Shown: one piece after another, positions 44,604-55,265 of the stretch
Position numbering within the stretch: the stretch's first letter is position 1
Layout: each line of letters begins with the position of its first letter
Source of the DNA: Pseudoxanthomonas koreensis_A
GTDB lineage: Bacteria; Pseudomonadota; Gammaproteobacteria; Xanthomonadales; Xanthomonadaceae
DNA: 64,000 nt
NCBI RefSeq assembly: GCF_041890415.1
Contig: NZ_CP169056.1
Location: 1,674,001 to 1,738,000 of the forward strand
Reading direction: 5' to 3'
Notes under the pieces: model-generated
Told to the model about the DNA's origin: nothing
The model's database searches: none
The model's input: the letters and a program-made list of their open reading frames with translations, nothing else
Translations under genes and position numbers: made by a program

Positions 44604-46004
44604 CTACTCGAACACCCCGACCGCGTCGTGGCTGAGGTTGTCGAAACGGGTGTACTCGCCGAAGAACTTCAGCTTGACCGACCCGGTCGGGCCGTTTCGC
44701 TGCTTGCCGATGATCACCTCGGCCAGGCCCTTGTCGGGCGAGTTCTCGCGGTTGTAGTAGTCGTCGCGGTAGATGAACACGATCACGTCCGCGTCCTGCT
44801 CGATGGCGCCGGACTCGCGCAGGTCGGCCATCACCGGGCGCTTGTCGGTGCGCGTTTCCAGCGAGCGGTTGAGCTGGGACAGCGCGACCACCGGCACGTT
44901 GAGCTCCTTGGCCAGGGCCTTGAGCGAGCGGCTGATCTCGGAGATCTCGGTGGCGCGGTTCTCGCTGTTGCCCGGCACCTGCATCAGCTGCAGGTAGTCG
45001 ATCACGATCAGGCCCAGGCCATGCTCGCGCTTGAGCCGCCGCGCCTTGGAGCGCAGCACGTCCGGGGAGAGCGCCGGGGTATCGTCGATGAAGATCCGGG
45101 CGTCGCGCAGCAGCTTGATCGCGCTGGTCACCCGGCTCCAGTCCTCGTCCTCGAGCTGGCCGGTGCGCAGGCGGGTGGCGTTGACCCGCCCGATCGACGA
45201 GATCAGGCGCAGGGCCAGCTGGGAGGCGGACATTTCCATCGAGAACACCGCCACCGGCTTCTTCGACTTCATCGCCGCGTACTCGGCCATGTTCAGCGCC
45301 AGGGTGGTCTTGCCCATGGCCGGGCGCGCGGCAAGGATGATCAGGTCGGTCGGCTGCAGGCCGGCGGTCATCTCGTCGAAATCGGTATAGCCGGTGGCCA
45401 GCCCGGTGACGCCGCCGCCGCTGTTGTAGCGGCTCTGCAGCACCTCGAAGGCTTCGGTCAGGGCGCGGTTGACCGGGGTGAAATCCTGGCGCCCGCGCGA
45501 GCCGGCCTCGGCGATGGCGAACACTTCCTGCTCGGCCTTGGCCAGCAGCGCGGCGCTGTCGCGCCCTTCGGGCTGGAAGCCGTCGTTGACGATGCCGGTG
45601 CCGATCTCGATCAGCTGGCGCAACACCGCCTTGTCGCGCACGATCTCGGCATAGGCGCGGATGTTGGCTGCCGAGGGCGTGGTGGTGGCCAGCTCGACCA
45701 GGTACGCGCCGCCGCCGATCTGTTCGGAAAACCCCTGCGAGTCGAACCACTCGCCCAGGGTCACCGCGTCGAACGGGCGGCTCTTCTCGGCCAGCTCGCG
45801 GATGGCGCGGTAGATGAGCAGGTGGTCGCGCCGGTAGAAGTCGCCTTCCACCAGGATGTCGCCGACGCTGTCATAGGCCTCCGGCGCCAGCATCAACCCG
45901 CCCAGCACTGCCTGCTCGGCCTCCACCGAGTGCGGTGGCACCCGGAGCTGTTCGATGCGGGCCTCGCTGCTGCGGTCGTTGCGGAAGCCGGGGCGGGCGG
46001 ACAT
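44604..46004 (-). CDS. dnaB: Replicative DNA helicase DnaB
   Basis: This 466-residue hexameric helicase of the replication fork has an N-terminal helical domain (RVPPHSVEAEQAVLGGLML) and a RecA-like motor with Walker A ARPAMGKTTLALNMA, SMEMSASQLALRLIS, Walker B LGLIVIDYLQLM and VALSQLNRSLETR. There is no intein. The ATG at 46004 has GGAG upstream. It lies 197 nt after rplI with a hairpin and a DnaA-box-like 9-mer in between. Confidence 0.97.
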   Translation of the reverse strand: MSARPGFRNDRSSEARIEQLRVPPHSVEAEQAVLGGLMLAPEAYDSVGDILVEGDFYRRDHLLIYRAIRELAEKSRPFDAVTLGEWFDSQGFSEQIGGGAYLVELATTTPSAANIRAYAEIVRDKAVLRQLIEIGTGIVNDGFQPEGRDSAALLAKAEQEVFAIAEAGSRGRQDFTPVNRALTEAFEVLQSRYNSGGGVTGLATGYTDFDEMTAGLQPTDLIILAARPAMGKTTLALNMAEYAAMKSKKPVAVFSMEMSASQLALRLISSIGRVNATRLRTGQLEDEDWSRVTSAIKLLRDARIFIDDTPALSPDVLRSKARRLKREHGLGLIVIDYLQLMQVPGNSENRATEISEISRSLKALAKELNVPVVALSQLNRSLETRTDKRPVMADLRESGAIEQDADVIVFIYRDDYYNRENSPDKGLAEVIIGKQRNGPTGSVKLKFFGEYTRFDNLSHDAVGVFE

Positions 46005-46096
46005 GGGCGAAACTCCAGCGGTAGCGTCGGGCGCGGCCGGGCGCGGGCCGGCGAGCCATCCTAGGGATGCCGGCGGCGCGGCGCCACGCACAACCC

Positions 46097-46105
46097 TGTG
46101 CATAA
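46097..46105 (-). promoter_or_regulatory. DnaA-box-like 9-mer upstream of dnaB
   Basis: TTATGCACA (minus strand, 46105 to 46097) matches the DnaA consensus TTATNCACA exactly. It is a single site 93 nt before the dnaB ATG, next to a GCACA/TGTGC dyad. One 9-mer can occur by chance, though it is rarer in high-GC sequence. Confidence 0.35.
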
Positions 46106-46152
46106 CCGGTGGGCATCTCACCGGAGGCGACAGTCGGCAACCCCGGAAATGC

Positions 46153-46176
46153 CGAGGGCGCCCTGGGGCGCCCTCG
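46153..46176 (-). terminator. GC-rich hairpin between rplI and dnaB
   Basis: CGAGGGCGCC and GGCGCCCTCG pair perfectly (10 bp) around a four-base loop, 25 nt after the rplI stop. The downstream tract on the minus strand is only GCATTTCC, so termination may be partial. Confidence 0.55.
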
Positions 46177-46200
46177 ACGGTACAGCGTGCAGGTGAGCGC

Positions 46201-46650
46201 TCAGGCTTCCTGCTCAACCACCACCTTGACCGTGGTCTGCACGTCGGTGTGCAGTTGCAGTTGCACCTCGAACTCGCCCACGTGGCGGATCGGGCCATCG
46301 ACCATCACCACCTCGCTCTTTTCCACCGGCAGGCCGGCGGCAACGAAGGCATCGGCGATGTCGCGCGGGCCGACCGAGCCATACAGCTTGCCTTCGGTGG
46401 AGGCGTTGGCCTTGACCGTGACGCTGGCATCCTCGAAGCGGGCCAGGCGGCCATTGGCCTCGTCGAGCTGGGCCTTGGCCTTGGCCTCGTAGTCGGCGCG
46501 CTTGGCCTCGAACTCGGCCAGGTTGGCGGCCGTTGCCGGCGCGGCCTTGCCCTGCGGGACCAGGAAGTTGCGGCCATAGCCTGGCTTGACGGTGACCTTG
46601 TCACCCAGGTTGCCCAGGTTGGTCACCTTCTGCAGAAGGATCAGTTCCAT
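46201..46650 (-). CDS. rplI: 50S ribosomal protein L9
   Basis: The product has 149 residues. The N-terminal rRNA-binding domain MELILLQKVTNLGNLGDKVTVKPGYGRNFLVPQGKA matches the L9 signature, followed by the long connecting helix and the C-terminal domain (LYGSVGPRDIADAFVAAG). It is the last gene of rpsF-rpsR-rplI, 68 nt after rpsR. Confidence 0.98.
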   Translation of the reverse strand: MELILLQKVTNLGNLGDKVTVKPGYGRNFLVPQGKAAPATAANLAEFEAKRADYEAKAKAQLDEANGRLARFEDASVTVKANASTEGKLYGSVGPRDIADAFVAAGLPVEKSEVVMVDGPIRHVGEFEVQLQLHTDVQTTVKVVVEQEA

Positions 46651-46718
46651 CGTATTGCTCCTTTATCCGTTAGCGACGCCATGCAAGGCGCCGCAACGAT
46701 CGCTGTCCGGATTGGACG

Positions 46719-46949
46719 TCAGATGTCGTGGTTGTCGGTGTACGGGATCAGGGCCAGGAAGCGCGCGCGCTTGACCGCGGTCGACAGCTGGCGCTGGTAG
46801 CGCGACTTGGTGCCGGTGACGCGGCTGGGGACGATCTTGCCGTTCTCGGTGAGGTACTGGCGCAGGGTGTTGAGATCCTTGTAGTCGATCTCCTTGACAC
46901 CCTCGGCGGTGAACTTGCAGAACTTGCGACGGCGGAAGAACTTGGACAT
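46719..46949 (-). CDS. rpsR: 30S ribosomal protein S18
   Basis: The product has 76 residues: FFRRRKFCKFTAEGVKEIDYKD at the N-terminus and RYQRQLSTAVKRARFLALIPYTD toward the end, fully conserved S18. It forms a heterodimer with S6 on the 30S platform. It lies 11 nt after rpsF. Confidence 0.98.
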   Translation of the reverse strand: MSKFFRRRKFCKFTAEGVKEIDYKDLNTLRQYLTENGKIVPSRVTGTKSRYQRQLSTAVKRARFLALIPYTDNHDI

Positions 46950-46960
46950 GTGGGTATTCC

Positions 46961-47407
46961 TCAGGCTGCTTCGGCGTCGGCGTTGTTGCCGTCGGTATCG
47001 GTGTCGGCATCGGCGGAGGCGGAGCTGCCTTCGCCATCCTCGTCGCGACGGCGGCGCTCGCTACGCTCGGGCTTGTCGCTCTTCTCGTCCTTGCTCTTCA
47101 TGATCAGCGACTGCTCGGTATCCGGGCCGTCGCGACGGATGACCAGGTGGCGCAGGATCGCGTCGTTGAAGCGGAACGTCTCGACCAGCTCGTCCAGCAC
47201 GGCCTGGTCGGTTTCCACGTTGAACAGCACGTAGTGGGCCTTGACCAGGTTCTGGATCGGATAGGCCAGCTGGCGGCGGCCCCAGTCTTCCAGGCGGTGG
47301 ACGGTGCCCTGGCCATTCTCGATCGCCGTCTTGTAGCGTTCGATCATGGCCGGCACCTGCTCGCTCTGGTCCGGGTGGACCAGGAACACGATTTCGTAAT
47401 GGCGCAT
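46961..47407 (-). CDS. rpsF: 30S ribosomal protein S6, with acidic tail
   Basis: The product has 148 residues: S6 core MRHYEIVFLVHPDQSEQVPAMIERY ... AYPIQNLVKAHYVLFNVE ... FRFNDAILRHLVI, then a charged extension rich in Lys/Arg/Asp/Glu ending DADTDTDGNNADAEAA. The E. coli protein is also extended by RimK-added Glu, but here the acidic tail is encoded. The ATG at 47407 is preferred to 47413 because AGGA is 8 nt before the former. Confidence 0.97.
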   Translation of the reverse strand: MRHYEIVFLVHPDQSEQVPAMIERYKTAIENGQGTVHRLEDWGRRQLAYPIQNLVKAHYVLFNVETDQAVLDELVETFRFNDAILRHLVIRRDGPDTEQSLIMKSKDEKSDKPERSERRRRDEDGEGSSASADADTDTDGNNADAEAA

Positions 47408-47425
47408 TGTCATTCCTCGTGGATG

Positions 47426-47442
47426 AGGCCCTGTGCGGGCCT
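47426..47442 (-). promoter_or_regulatory. Hairpin in the rpsF leader, possible S6:S18 autoregulatory element
   Basis: AGGCCC pairs with GGGCCT around a five-base loop, ending 19 nt before the rpsF ATG. With the promoter at 47519-47547 the leader would be about 105 nt long. S6:S18 complexes are known to bind rpsF leaders in many bacteria, but I could not confirm the specific bulge motif. Confidence 0.35.
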
Positions 47443-47518
47443 GGCAGCCCCCCGTCGACCGGAACGGAAGCGGTGGGGCAAGGGTTCCCACGCCAGGCAA
47501 CGGCGCAGGAAGCCGGAA

Positions 47519-47547
47519 AGTATGCCGGGCGGCGGACCCGGGTGCAA
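47519..47547 (-). promoter_or_regulatory. Sigma-70 promoter of rpsF-rpsR-rplI
   Basis: On the minus strand, TTGCAC (plus 47542-47547) and CATACT (plus 47519-47524) stand exactly 17 nt apart. Transcription would start near 47512. Confidence 0.65.
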
Positions 47548-47565
47548 ATGGGCCGGTCGGGAGGC

Positions 47566-49365
47566 TCAGCCCCCGGCCGCGCCGCGCCTGCGCTGCGTGA
47601 TCCAGGCCTGGATGTGGGCCTCCAGGGTTTCCAGCGGCACCGAGCCGGTTTCCAGCACCGCGTCGTGGAAGGCGCGCAGGTCGAAGGCCGGCCCCAGCTC
47701 GCGCGCGGCCTGCTCGCGCAGCTGCGAGATCTTCAGCTGGCCGATCTTGTAGGCCAGGGCCTGCCCCGGCCAGGCGATGTAGCGGTCGATCTCGTTGACC
47801 ACGTCCTGTTCGGTCTTGGGCGCGTTGTCCATGAAGTAGTCGATCGCCTGCTGCCTGCTCCAGCCCTTGGCATGCATGCCGGTGTCCACCACCAGGCGCA
47901 CCGCGCGCCACATGTCGTAGGCCAGCTGGCCCATGCGGTCGTAGGGGTCCGCGTACAGGCCCATGTCGTAGCCCAGGCGTTCGGCGTACAGGCCCCAGCC
48001 CTCGCCGTAGGCCACGAAGTAGGCGGTGCGGCGGAACAGCGGCAGGTCCGGCAGCTCGGCGCCACGGGCGAACTGGAAATGGTGGCCGGGCACGGCCTCG
48101 TGCAGGGTCAGGGCCAGCATTTCCCACTTCGGCCGGGTCTGCGGCTTGTACAGGTTGACGTAGTAGTAGCCGGCGCGGCTGCCGTCCACGGCGCCGGGTT
48201 GGTAGTAGGCGGTGGTGGTGTCCGGGGCGATGGTGTCCGGGATCGGGCGCACCCCGTAGGGCAGCCGCGGGATGGTGCCGAATACCTTCACCAGCTCCGG
48301 GTCGACCCGCTTGGACATGGCCTGGTAGGCCTCCAGCAGTTGCGCCGGCTCCTGGTAGAAGAACTTCGGGTCGCTGCGCAGGTGCTCGAAGAATGCGTGC
48401 AGGTCGCCCTCGAAGCCGACCTCGCGGCGCACCTGCTCCATCTCGGCGCGGATCCGCGCCACCTCCTGCAGGCCGATTTCATGGATCCGCCCGGCGTCCA
48501 GGTCGGTGGTGGTGTACCAGCCAGCCAGGAAATCGTAGAAGGCCGGTCCGTCCGGCAGCTCGGTGACCGCGATGCCGGCCCGGGCCTGCGGCAGGTACTG
48601 CTGCTCGAAGAACCGCCCGAACGCGCGATAGGCCGGGACCACCCGCTCGGCGATGGCCGCGCGCGCCTGCTTCCGCAGCGCCTCCTGTTCGGCGGCCGGA
48701 ATCGAAGCGGGCATGTCGCGCAACGGCTTGTAGAACGGGCTGGCGGCCGGGTCGTCCACCAGTTGCGCGCGGATCTGCGCCGGCACCCGCTGCATCAGCA
48801 CCTTCGGCGGCATGCTGCCGGCCTCCATGCCGGCCCGCATCAGCGTCGTGGTCTGCTCCAGCAGCAGCGGCAGCGCCTGCAACCGCGCGATCCAGTTGCG
48901 GTAGTCCTGCGCATCGGCAAACGGCAGCAGCTCGGCGATGCCATCGGCGGTCTGCACCCCGCCCTGGTGGCCCACCGGCTGCAGGTGCTCGCCGAAGCGC
49001 TGGCGCTGCACCGCCCGTTCCTGCAACCAGGCAAAGGTGTCGTAGTTGAGCTGGTCGGCGGGCGACAGCACGGCCCGGTCGATCCGCCGCAAGGCGGCCA
49101 GCGCCTCACGCTCGGCGGCGTGGCGCCGGGCGATGGCGGCCAGGCTCATGTCGGCCCAGCGGTCGTCGAAACGGTGGTCGCCCTGGTAGGCCGCATTCTC
49201 TGGGGATTCGCGCAGGCCCCGCTCCCACTCGGCATCGAACAGGCGGTGCAGCGCGGCGGCCGCATCGGCGCGGGCAGCGGACGCGGTGGCCGGCGCGGCC
49301 GCCGGCGCGCACAGCGCGGGAACCCAGCAGGCCGCCAGGACCATGGCAACGAGGGTACGGCGCAT
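47566..49365 (-). CDS. DUF885 family secreted metallopeptidase-like protein
   Basis: This 599-residue protein has an N-terminal Sec signal (LVAMVLAACWVPALCAPAAA), so it is exported. The hallmark HEAVPGHH at 422-429 (His422, Glu423, His428/429) suggests a zinc site, with a downstream Glu in YFVAYGEGWGLYAERLGYDMG. Other family segments are FYDFLAGWYTTTDLDAGRIHEIGLQEV and GYYYVNLYKP. The family is widespread in this group of bacteria and generally annotated as DUF885; peptidase activity is inferred from the motif. Confidence 0.88.
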   Translation of the reverse strand: MRRTLVAMVLAACWVPALCAPAAAPATASAARADAAAALHRLFDAEWERGLRESPENAAYQGDHRFDDRWADMSLAAIARRHAAEREALAALRRIDRAVLSPADQLNYDTFAWLQERAVQRQRFGEHLQPVGHQGGVQTADGIAELLPFADAQDYRNWIARLQALPLLLEQTTTLMRAGMEAGSMPPKVLMQRVPAQIRAQLVDDPAASPFYKPLRDMPASIPAAEQEALRKQARAAIAERVVPAYRAFGRFFEQQYLPQARAGIAVTELPDGPAFYDFLAGWYTTTDLDAGRIHEIGLQEVARIRAEMEQVRREVGFEGDLHAFFEHLRSDPKFFYQEPAQLLEAYQAMSKRVDPELVKVFGTIPRLPYGVRPIPDTIAPDTTTAYYQPGAVDGSRAGYYYVNLYKPQTRPKWEMLALTLHEAVPGHHFQFARGAELPDLPLFRRTAYFVAYGEGWGLYAERLGYDMGLYADPYDRMGQLAYDMWRAVRLVVDTGMHAKGWSRQQAIDYFMDNAPKTEQDVVNEIDRYIAWPGQALAYKIGQLKISQLREQAARELGPAFDLRAFHDAVLETGSVPLETLEAHIQAWITQRRRGAAGG

Positions 49366-49444
49366 CGGAATCTCCCGCAGTGGCCAACGCGCAGCCTAGC
49401 GCGGACGCCCGCGGCACGGACCTGCCGGAAGTCCCGGCGGCCGG

Positions 49445-49768
49445 TCAGGTGGTGAAACTCTCCCCGCAGCCGCACTCGGCGGTGGCATTGGGATTGCGGA
49501 AGACGAAGGTCTCGCCCAGGCCCTGGCGGGCGAAGTCGATCTCGGTGCCATCCACCAGCGGCAGGCTCTTGGCGTCGACGAAGATGCGCACGCCGTCCTG
49601 TTCGAACACCGCATCGTCGGCGCGCCGGTCATGGGCCAGGTCGGCCACGTGGCCCCAGCCCGAACAGCCGGTGCGGGCCACGCCGAAGCGCAGGCCCAGG
49701 GCGGTGGTGTCGCGCTGCAGGAAGCGCTGCACGCGGTCCAGGGCGACGGGTGTGAGGGTGACGGCCAT
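49445..49768 (-). CDS. IscA/HesB-family iron-sulfur cluster carrier protein
   Basis: This 107-residue A-type carrier shows the three ligand cysteines: FGVARTGCSGWGH and the C-terminal NATAECGCGESF. The length and CGCGESF ending match IscA, which receives or passes Fe-S clusters to target proteins. It is not beside an isc or suf operon here. The start has GGAGG at 9-nt spacing, and a TATAAT -10 lies at 49802-49797 on the minus strand. It is divergent from asnS. Confidence 0.92.
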   Translation of the reverse strand: MAVTLTPVALDRVQRFLQRDTTALGLRFGVARTGCSGWGHVADLAHDRRADDAVFEQDGVRIFVDAKSLPLVDGTEIDFARQGLGETFVFRNPNATAECGCGESFTT

Positions 49769-49796
49769 GCTGCGGGACCTCCACGGATGCAGGACA

Positions 49797-49802
49797 ATTA
49801 TA
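49797..49802 (-). promoter_or_regulatory. -10 element TATAAT for the IscA-type gene
   Basis: A perfect TATAAT reads on the minus strand from 49802 to 49797, placing initiation near 49790, about 22 nt before the ATG. Confidence 0.5.
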
Positions 49803-49948
49803 GGCGCGGACGGCGGCGGCCTGGTGCATGGGCGTGCGCCCCGCGCGCCGATGCACGGCCGCGCCGGCGCGGCCCGTCTCGCGCCCATGCGGCCGCAGCC
49901 GCTACACTTCCGCTCCCATATGGGCCCCACGCCAGAAGGATTCAAGCC

Positions 49949-51349
<1,401 letters not shown>

Positions 51350-51353
51350 CGGC

Positions 51354-51659
51354 ATGATCCTGTTCTTCGCCTTGTGCTTCGTCGGCGTGGCCATCGCCGG
51401 GTTCACCGCGTTCGTGATCTTCTGGCCGCTGACCCTGGTCCACATCCGCGACCGGCACGCCGGCACCGATGCCGACTTCGGCCCTGGCGCATTCCTGGCA
51501 CCGGCCGCCCTGCGCTGGCTGCTCACCGGCGGCTATCGCGCCACCGGGGACGGTTCGCTCAGCGGCCTGGCCACGCCGGCCCGGATCGCGCTGGTCACCA
51601 TCATCACCGGCCTGTCCCTGGCCGGCCTGCTCTGGCTGGTGTCCGAGGTGGTGCTGTGA
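51354..51659 (+). CDS. Small two-helix membrane protein, function unknown
   Basis: The product has 101 residues: an N-terminal hydrophobic helix (ILFFALCFVGVAIAGFTAFVIFWPL), a hydrophilic middle, and a C-terminal helix (IALVTIITGLSLAGLLWLVSEVVL). It starts 4 nt after the asnS stop and overlaps the next gene's GTG, so it belongs to the asnS transcript. I do not recognise the family. Confidence 0.72.
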   Translation: MILFFALCFVGVAIAGFTAFVIFWPLTLVHIRDRHAGTDADFGPGAFLAPAALRWLLTGGYRATGDGSLSGLATPARIALVTIITGLSLAGLLWLVSEVVL

Positions 51660-51961
51660 GCGCCGCCACCCCCACCTGGTGGCTGGCCGTGCTTGGCCAC
51701 ACCCTGCACTGGGCGCGCCTGGACGAGCGCGAGGCCGGCACCGCGCAGGTGTTCGACCACGACGGCCAGTACCACGCCTACGACAGCCTCGACACCGCAC
51801 GCGCGATGCTGCTGGACGCCGGCTACGTCCAGTTCGACGGGCTGGACGAGGACGATGCCCTCGAACACGGCTTCTCCCTGGACGAGGTGGCACCGCCGCG
51901 CGCGCGCGGCGATGCCGAACTGGTCGCCCTGATGTCGATCAGCCTGGGCCGGCGGGCCTGA
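51656..51961 (+). CDS. Small acidic soluble protein, function unknown
   Basis: This 101-residue protein starts at GTG, overlapping the previous stop (GTGA). It is acidic and soluble-looking, with W-rich N-terminal part (TWWLAVLGHTLHWARLDERE) and FDHDGQYHAYDSLDTARAMLLDAGYVQFDGLDEDDA. It has no Cys and no known motif. It is translationally linked with the small membrane protein before it. Confidence 0.68.
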   Translation: MSAATPTWWLAVLGHTLHWARLDEREAGTAQVFDHDGQYHAYDSLDTARAMLLDAGYVQFDGLDEDDALEHGFSLDEVAPPRARGDAELVALMSISLGRRA

Positions 51962-51965
51962 GCCG

Positions 51966-52601
51966 GTGTACCTGCCACGCGCCTTCGCCGAGGACGACCT
52001 TGCGGGGCTGGACTGGCTGCTGGCGCGCGACCCCTTCGTCACCCTGGTGAGCAGCGGCACGGACGGCCTGCCCTTCGCCTCGCACCTGCCGGTGCTGCAT
52101 TCCCGCCAGGACGGCAGCGTGCTGCTGGAGGGCCACTGGGCCCGTCCCAATCCCCAGGCCGCCCATGCCGGCCCCGCGCTGGCCATCGTCCACGGCCCGC
52201 ACCACTACATCTCGCCGGAGTGGTACCCGGACAAGGCGCAGGCCGCGCGGGTGCCGACCTGGAACTACGCGGTGGCCCACCTGTACGGAACCCTCGAGCC
52301 GTTTGACGACGAGGATGCGCTGGGCTCGATCGTCGAGCGCCTGGGCGTGCGTTTCGAAGCGCAGGTCGGCGGGTCATGGCGCTACGACCACGCCGATCCG
52401 CGCGAGCGCAGCCAGTTGCGCGGCATCGTCGGCTTCCGTTTCCAGGCCGGGCGCATCGAACTGAAGTTCAAGCTCAACCAGCACCATCCGGACGCCACCC
52501 TCGCCGGCGCGGTCGCCGGCCTGCAGCGCCAGCCAGGCGAGCGCGCCAGCGAGGTCGCCGCGCTGATGGCCGCGCGCCTGGCCGCGCGCGCGCCCGGCTG
52601 A
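51966..52601 (+). CDS. PaiB-family FMN-binding regulator-like protein
   Basis: The product has 211 residues. The family opening MYLPRAFAEDDLAGLDWLL and the block GPHHYISPEWYPDKAQAARVPTWNY are diagnostic of PaiB/FMN-binding negative regulator proteins, followed by GIVGFRFQAGRIELKFKLNQH. They have a split-barrel flavin-binding fold; a regulatory role is known in Bacillus but unproven here. The start is GTG, 4 nt after the previous stop. Confidence 0.9.
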   Translation: MYLPRAFAEDDLAGLDWLLARDPFVTLVSSGTDGLPFASHLPVLHSRQDGSVLLEGHWARPNPQAAHAGPALAIVHGPHHYISPEWYPDKAQAARVPTWNYAVAHLYGTLEPFDDEDALGSIVERLGVRFEAQVGGSWRYDHADPRERSQLRGIVGFRFQAGRIELKFKLNQHHPDATLAGAVAGLQRQPGERASEVAALMAARLAARAPG

Positions 52602-52648
52602 AGCGCGGTGCGCGTGCCGCCATCCATTCCTCCCGTGACGATACCTCC

Positions 52649-53314
52649 ATGCCACATACCCTCAACGAGCTGATCCGCCGCAACCGGGACTGGTCCGAAC
52701 GCATCCGTGCCGAGAACCCGGACTTCTTCGCCCAGCTTTCCCAGCAGCAGGCACCCGAGTACCTGTGGATCGGCTGCTCCGATTCGCGGGTCCCGGCCAA
52801 CCAGATCATCGACATGGCCCCGGGCGAGGTGTTCGTCCACCGCAACGTGGCCAACGTGGTGGTCCACACCGACCTCAACTGCCTGTCGGTGGTGCAGTAC
52901 GCGATCGACGTGCTCAAGGTGAAGCACATCCTGGTGGTCGGCCACTACGGCTGCGGCGGCGTGCAGGCCGCGCTGACCGGGATGCGCCTGGGCCTGGTGG
53001 ACAACTGGATCCGCCATGTGGGCGACGTGGCCGAGCGCCACAGCGGCTGCCTGCACGCCGCCGGCGATGCGCAGGCCCAGCACGCGCGCCTGTGCGAGCT
53101 CAACGCGCTGGAACAGGTGATCAACCTCAGCCGCACCACCATCGTGCGCGATGCCTGGGCGCGCGGGCAGCCGCTGGCGCTGCACGGCTGGGTCTACGGC
53201 CTCAGTGATGGCCGGGTCCACGACCTGGGCATCGACCTGGATTCACAGGACACCCTGAGCAGCCGCTACCAGTCCGCACTGGCGCGGATCTGCCAGGACG
53301 ACCCGGCGCCCTGA
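52649..53314 (+). CDS. can: Beta-class carbonic anhydrase
   Basis: This 221-residue zinc enzyme interconverts CO2 and bicarbonate. Zinc ligands and the Asp-Arg dyad are all present: Cys43, Asp45 and Arg47 in WIGCSDSR, and His99 with Cys102 in VGHYGCGG. Other markers are PGEVFVHRNVANVV and LHGWVYGLSDGRV. Bicarbonate would serve carboxylases such as the MCC enzyme in this window. It lies 47 nt after the PaiB-like gene. Confidence 0.95.
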   Translation: MPHTLNELIRRNRDWSERIRAENPDFFAQLSQQQAPEYLWIGCSDSRVPANQIIDMAPGEVFVHRNVANVVVHTDLNCLSVVQYAIDVLKVKHILVVGHYGCGGVQAALTGMRLGLVDNWIRHVGDVAERHSGCLHAAGDAQAQHARLCELNALEQVINLSRTTIVRDAWARGQPLALHGWVYGLSDGRVHDLGIDLDSQDTLSSRYQSALARICQDDPAP

Positions 53315-53343
53315 GCGCCACGCCACATACGCGAGGATCCGCC

Positions 53344-53910
53344 ATGTCCCTGCCCGTCCCGCTCAACCTGCAGGCCTGGATCGACGAGCACCGCCACCTG
53401 CTCAAGCCGCCGGTGGGCAACAAGTGCATCTACGACGGCGACTTCATCGTGATGGTGGTCGGCGGCCCCAACGCACGCACCGACTTCCACTGGGACGAGG
53501 GCCCGGAGTGGTTCTACCAGCTGGAAGGGGAAATGGTGCTGCGGGTGCAGGACAACCGCGACGGTGGCCCCGGTGCGGTACGCGACATCCCGATCCGCGC
53601 CGGCGAGATCTTCCTGCTGCCGGCGCGGGTGCCGCATTCGCCGCAGCGCATGCCCGGCAGCGTCGGCCTGGTGATCGAGCGCCGGCGCCTGGCGCACGAG
53701 GAGGATGGCCTGCTGTGGTACTGCGAGCGCTGCAACCACAAGCTGTACGAGGAATACTTCCACCTGCACGACATCGAGCAGGACCTGCCGCCGGTGTTCG
53801 AGCGCTTCTACCGCTCCACCGAGTCGCGCACGTGCGGCCAGTGCGGCCACCTCAACCCGCGCCCGGCGCGCTACGACGCCGATCCCGATTCGCTGGCCGA
53901 CATCACCTGA
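53344..53910 (+). CDS. nbaC: 3-hydroxyanthranilate 3,4-dioxygenase
   Basis: This 188-residue cupin opens the ring of 3-hydroxyanthranilate, yielding the precursor of quinolinate. Fe(II) ligands His49, Glu55 and His98 are visible (DFHWDEGPEWFYQLEGEM; ARVPHSPQRM). The C-terminus keeps the second, rubredoxin-like metal site with two CxxC pairs (CERC, CGQC) found in bacterial HAAO. It is first of three kynurenine genes, followed by kynU after 22 nt. Confidence 0.95.
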   Translation: MSLPVPLNLQAWIDEHRHLLKPPVGNKCIYDGDFIVMVVGGPNARTDFHWDEGPEWFYQLEGEMVLRVQDNRDGGPGAVRDIPIRAGEIFLLPARVPHSPQRMPGSVGLVIERRRLAHEEDGLLWYCERCNHKLYEEYFHLHDIEQDLPPVFERFYRSTESRTCGQCGHLNPRPARYDADPDSLADIT

Positions 53911-53932
53911 GCCGATCCTGCACCAGGCACCC

Positions 53933-55216
<1,284 letters not shown>

Positions 55217-55265
55217 CGATGTTGCAGGCGCCGGCCGGCGCGATGACCTGGATGGGATGCCGAAC

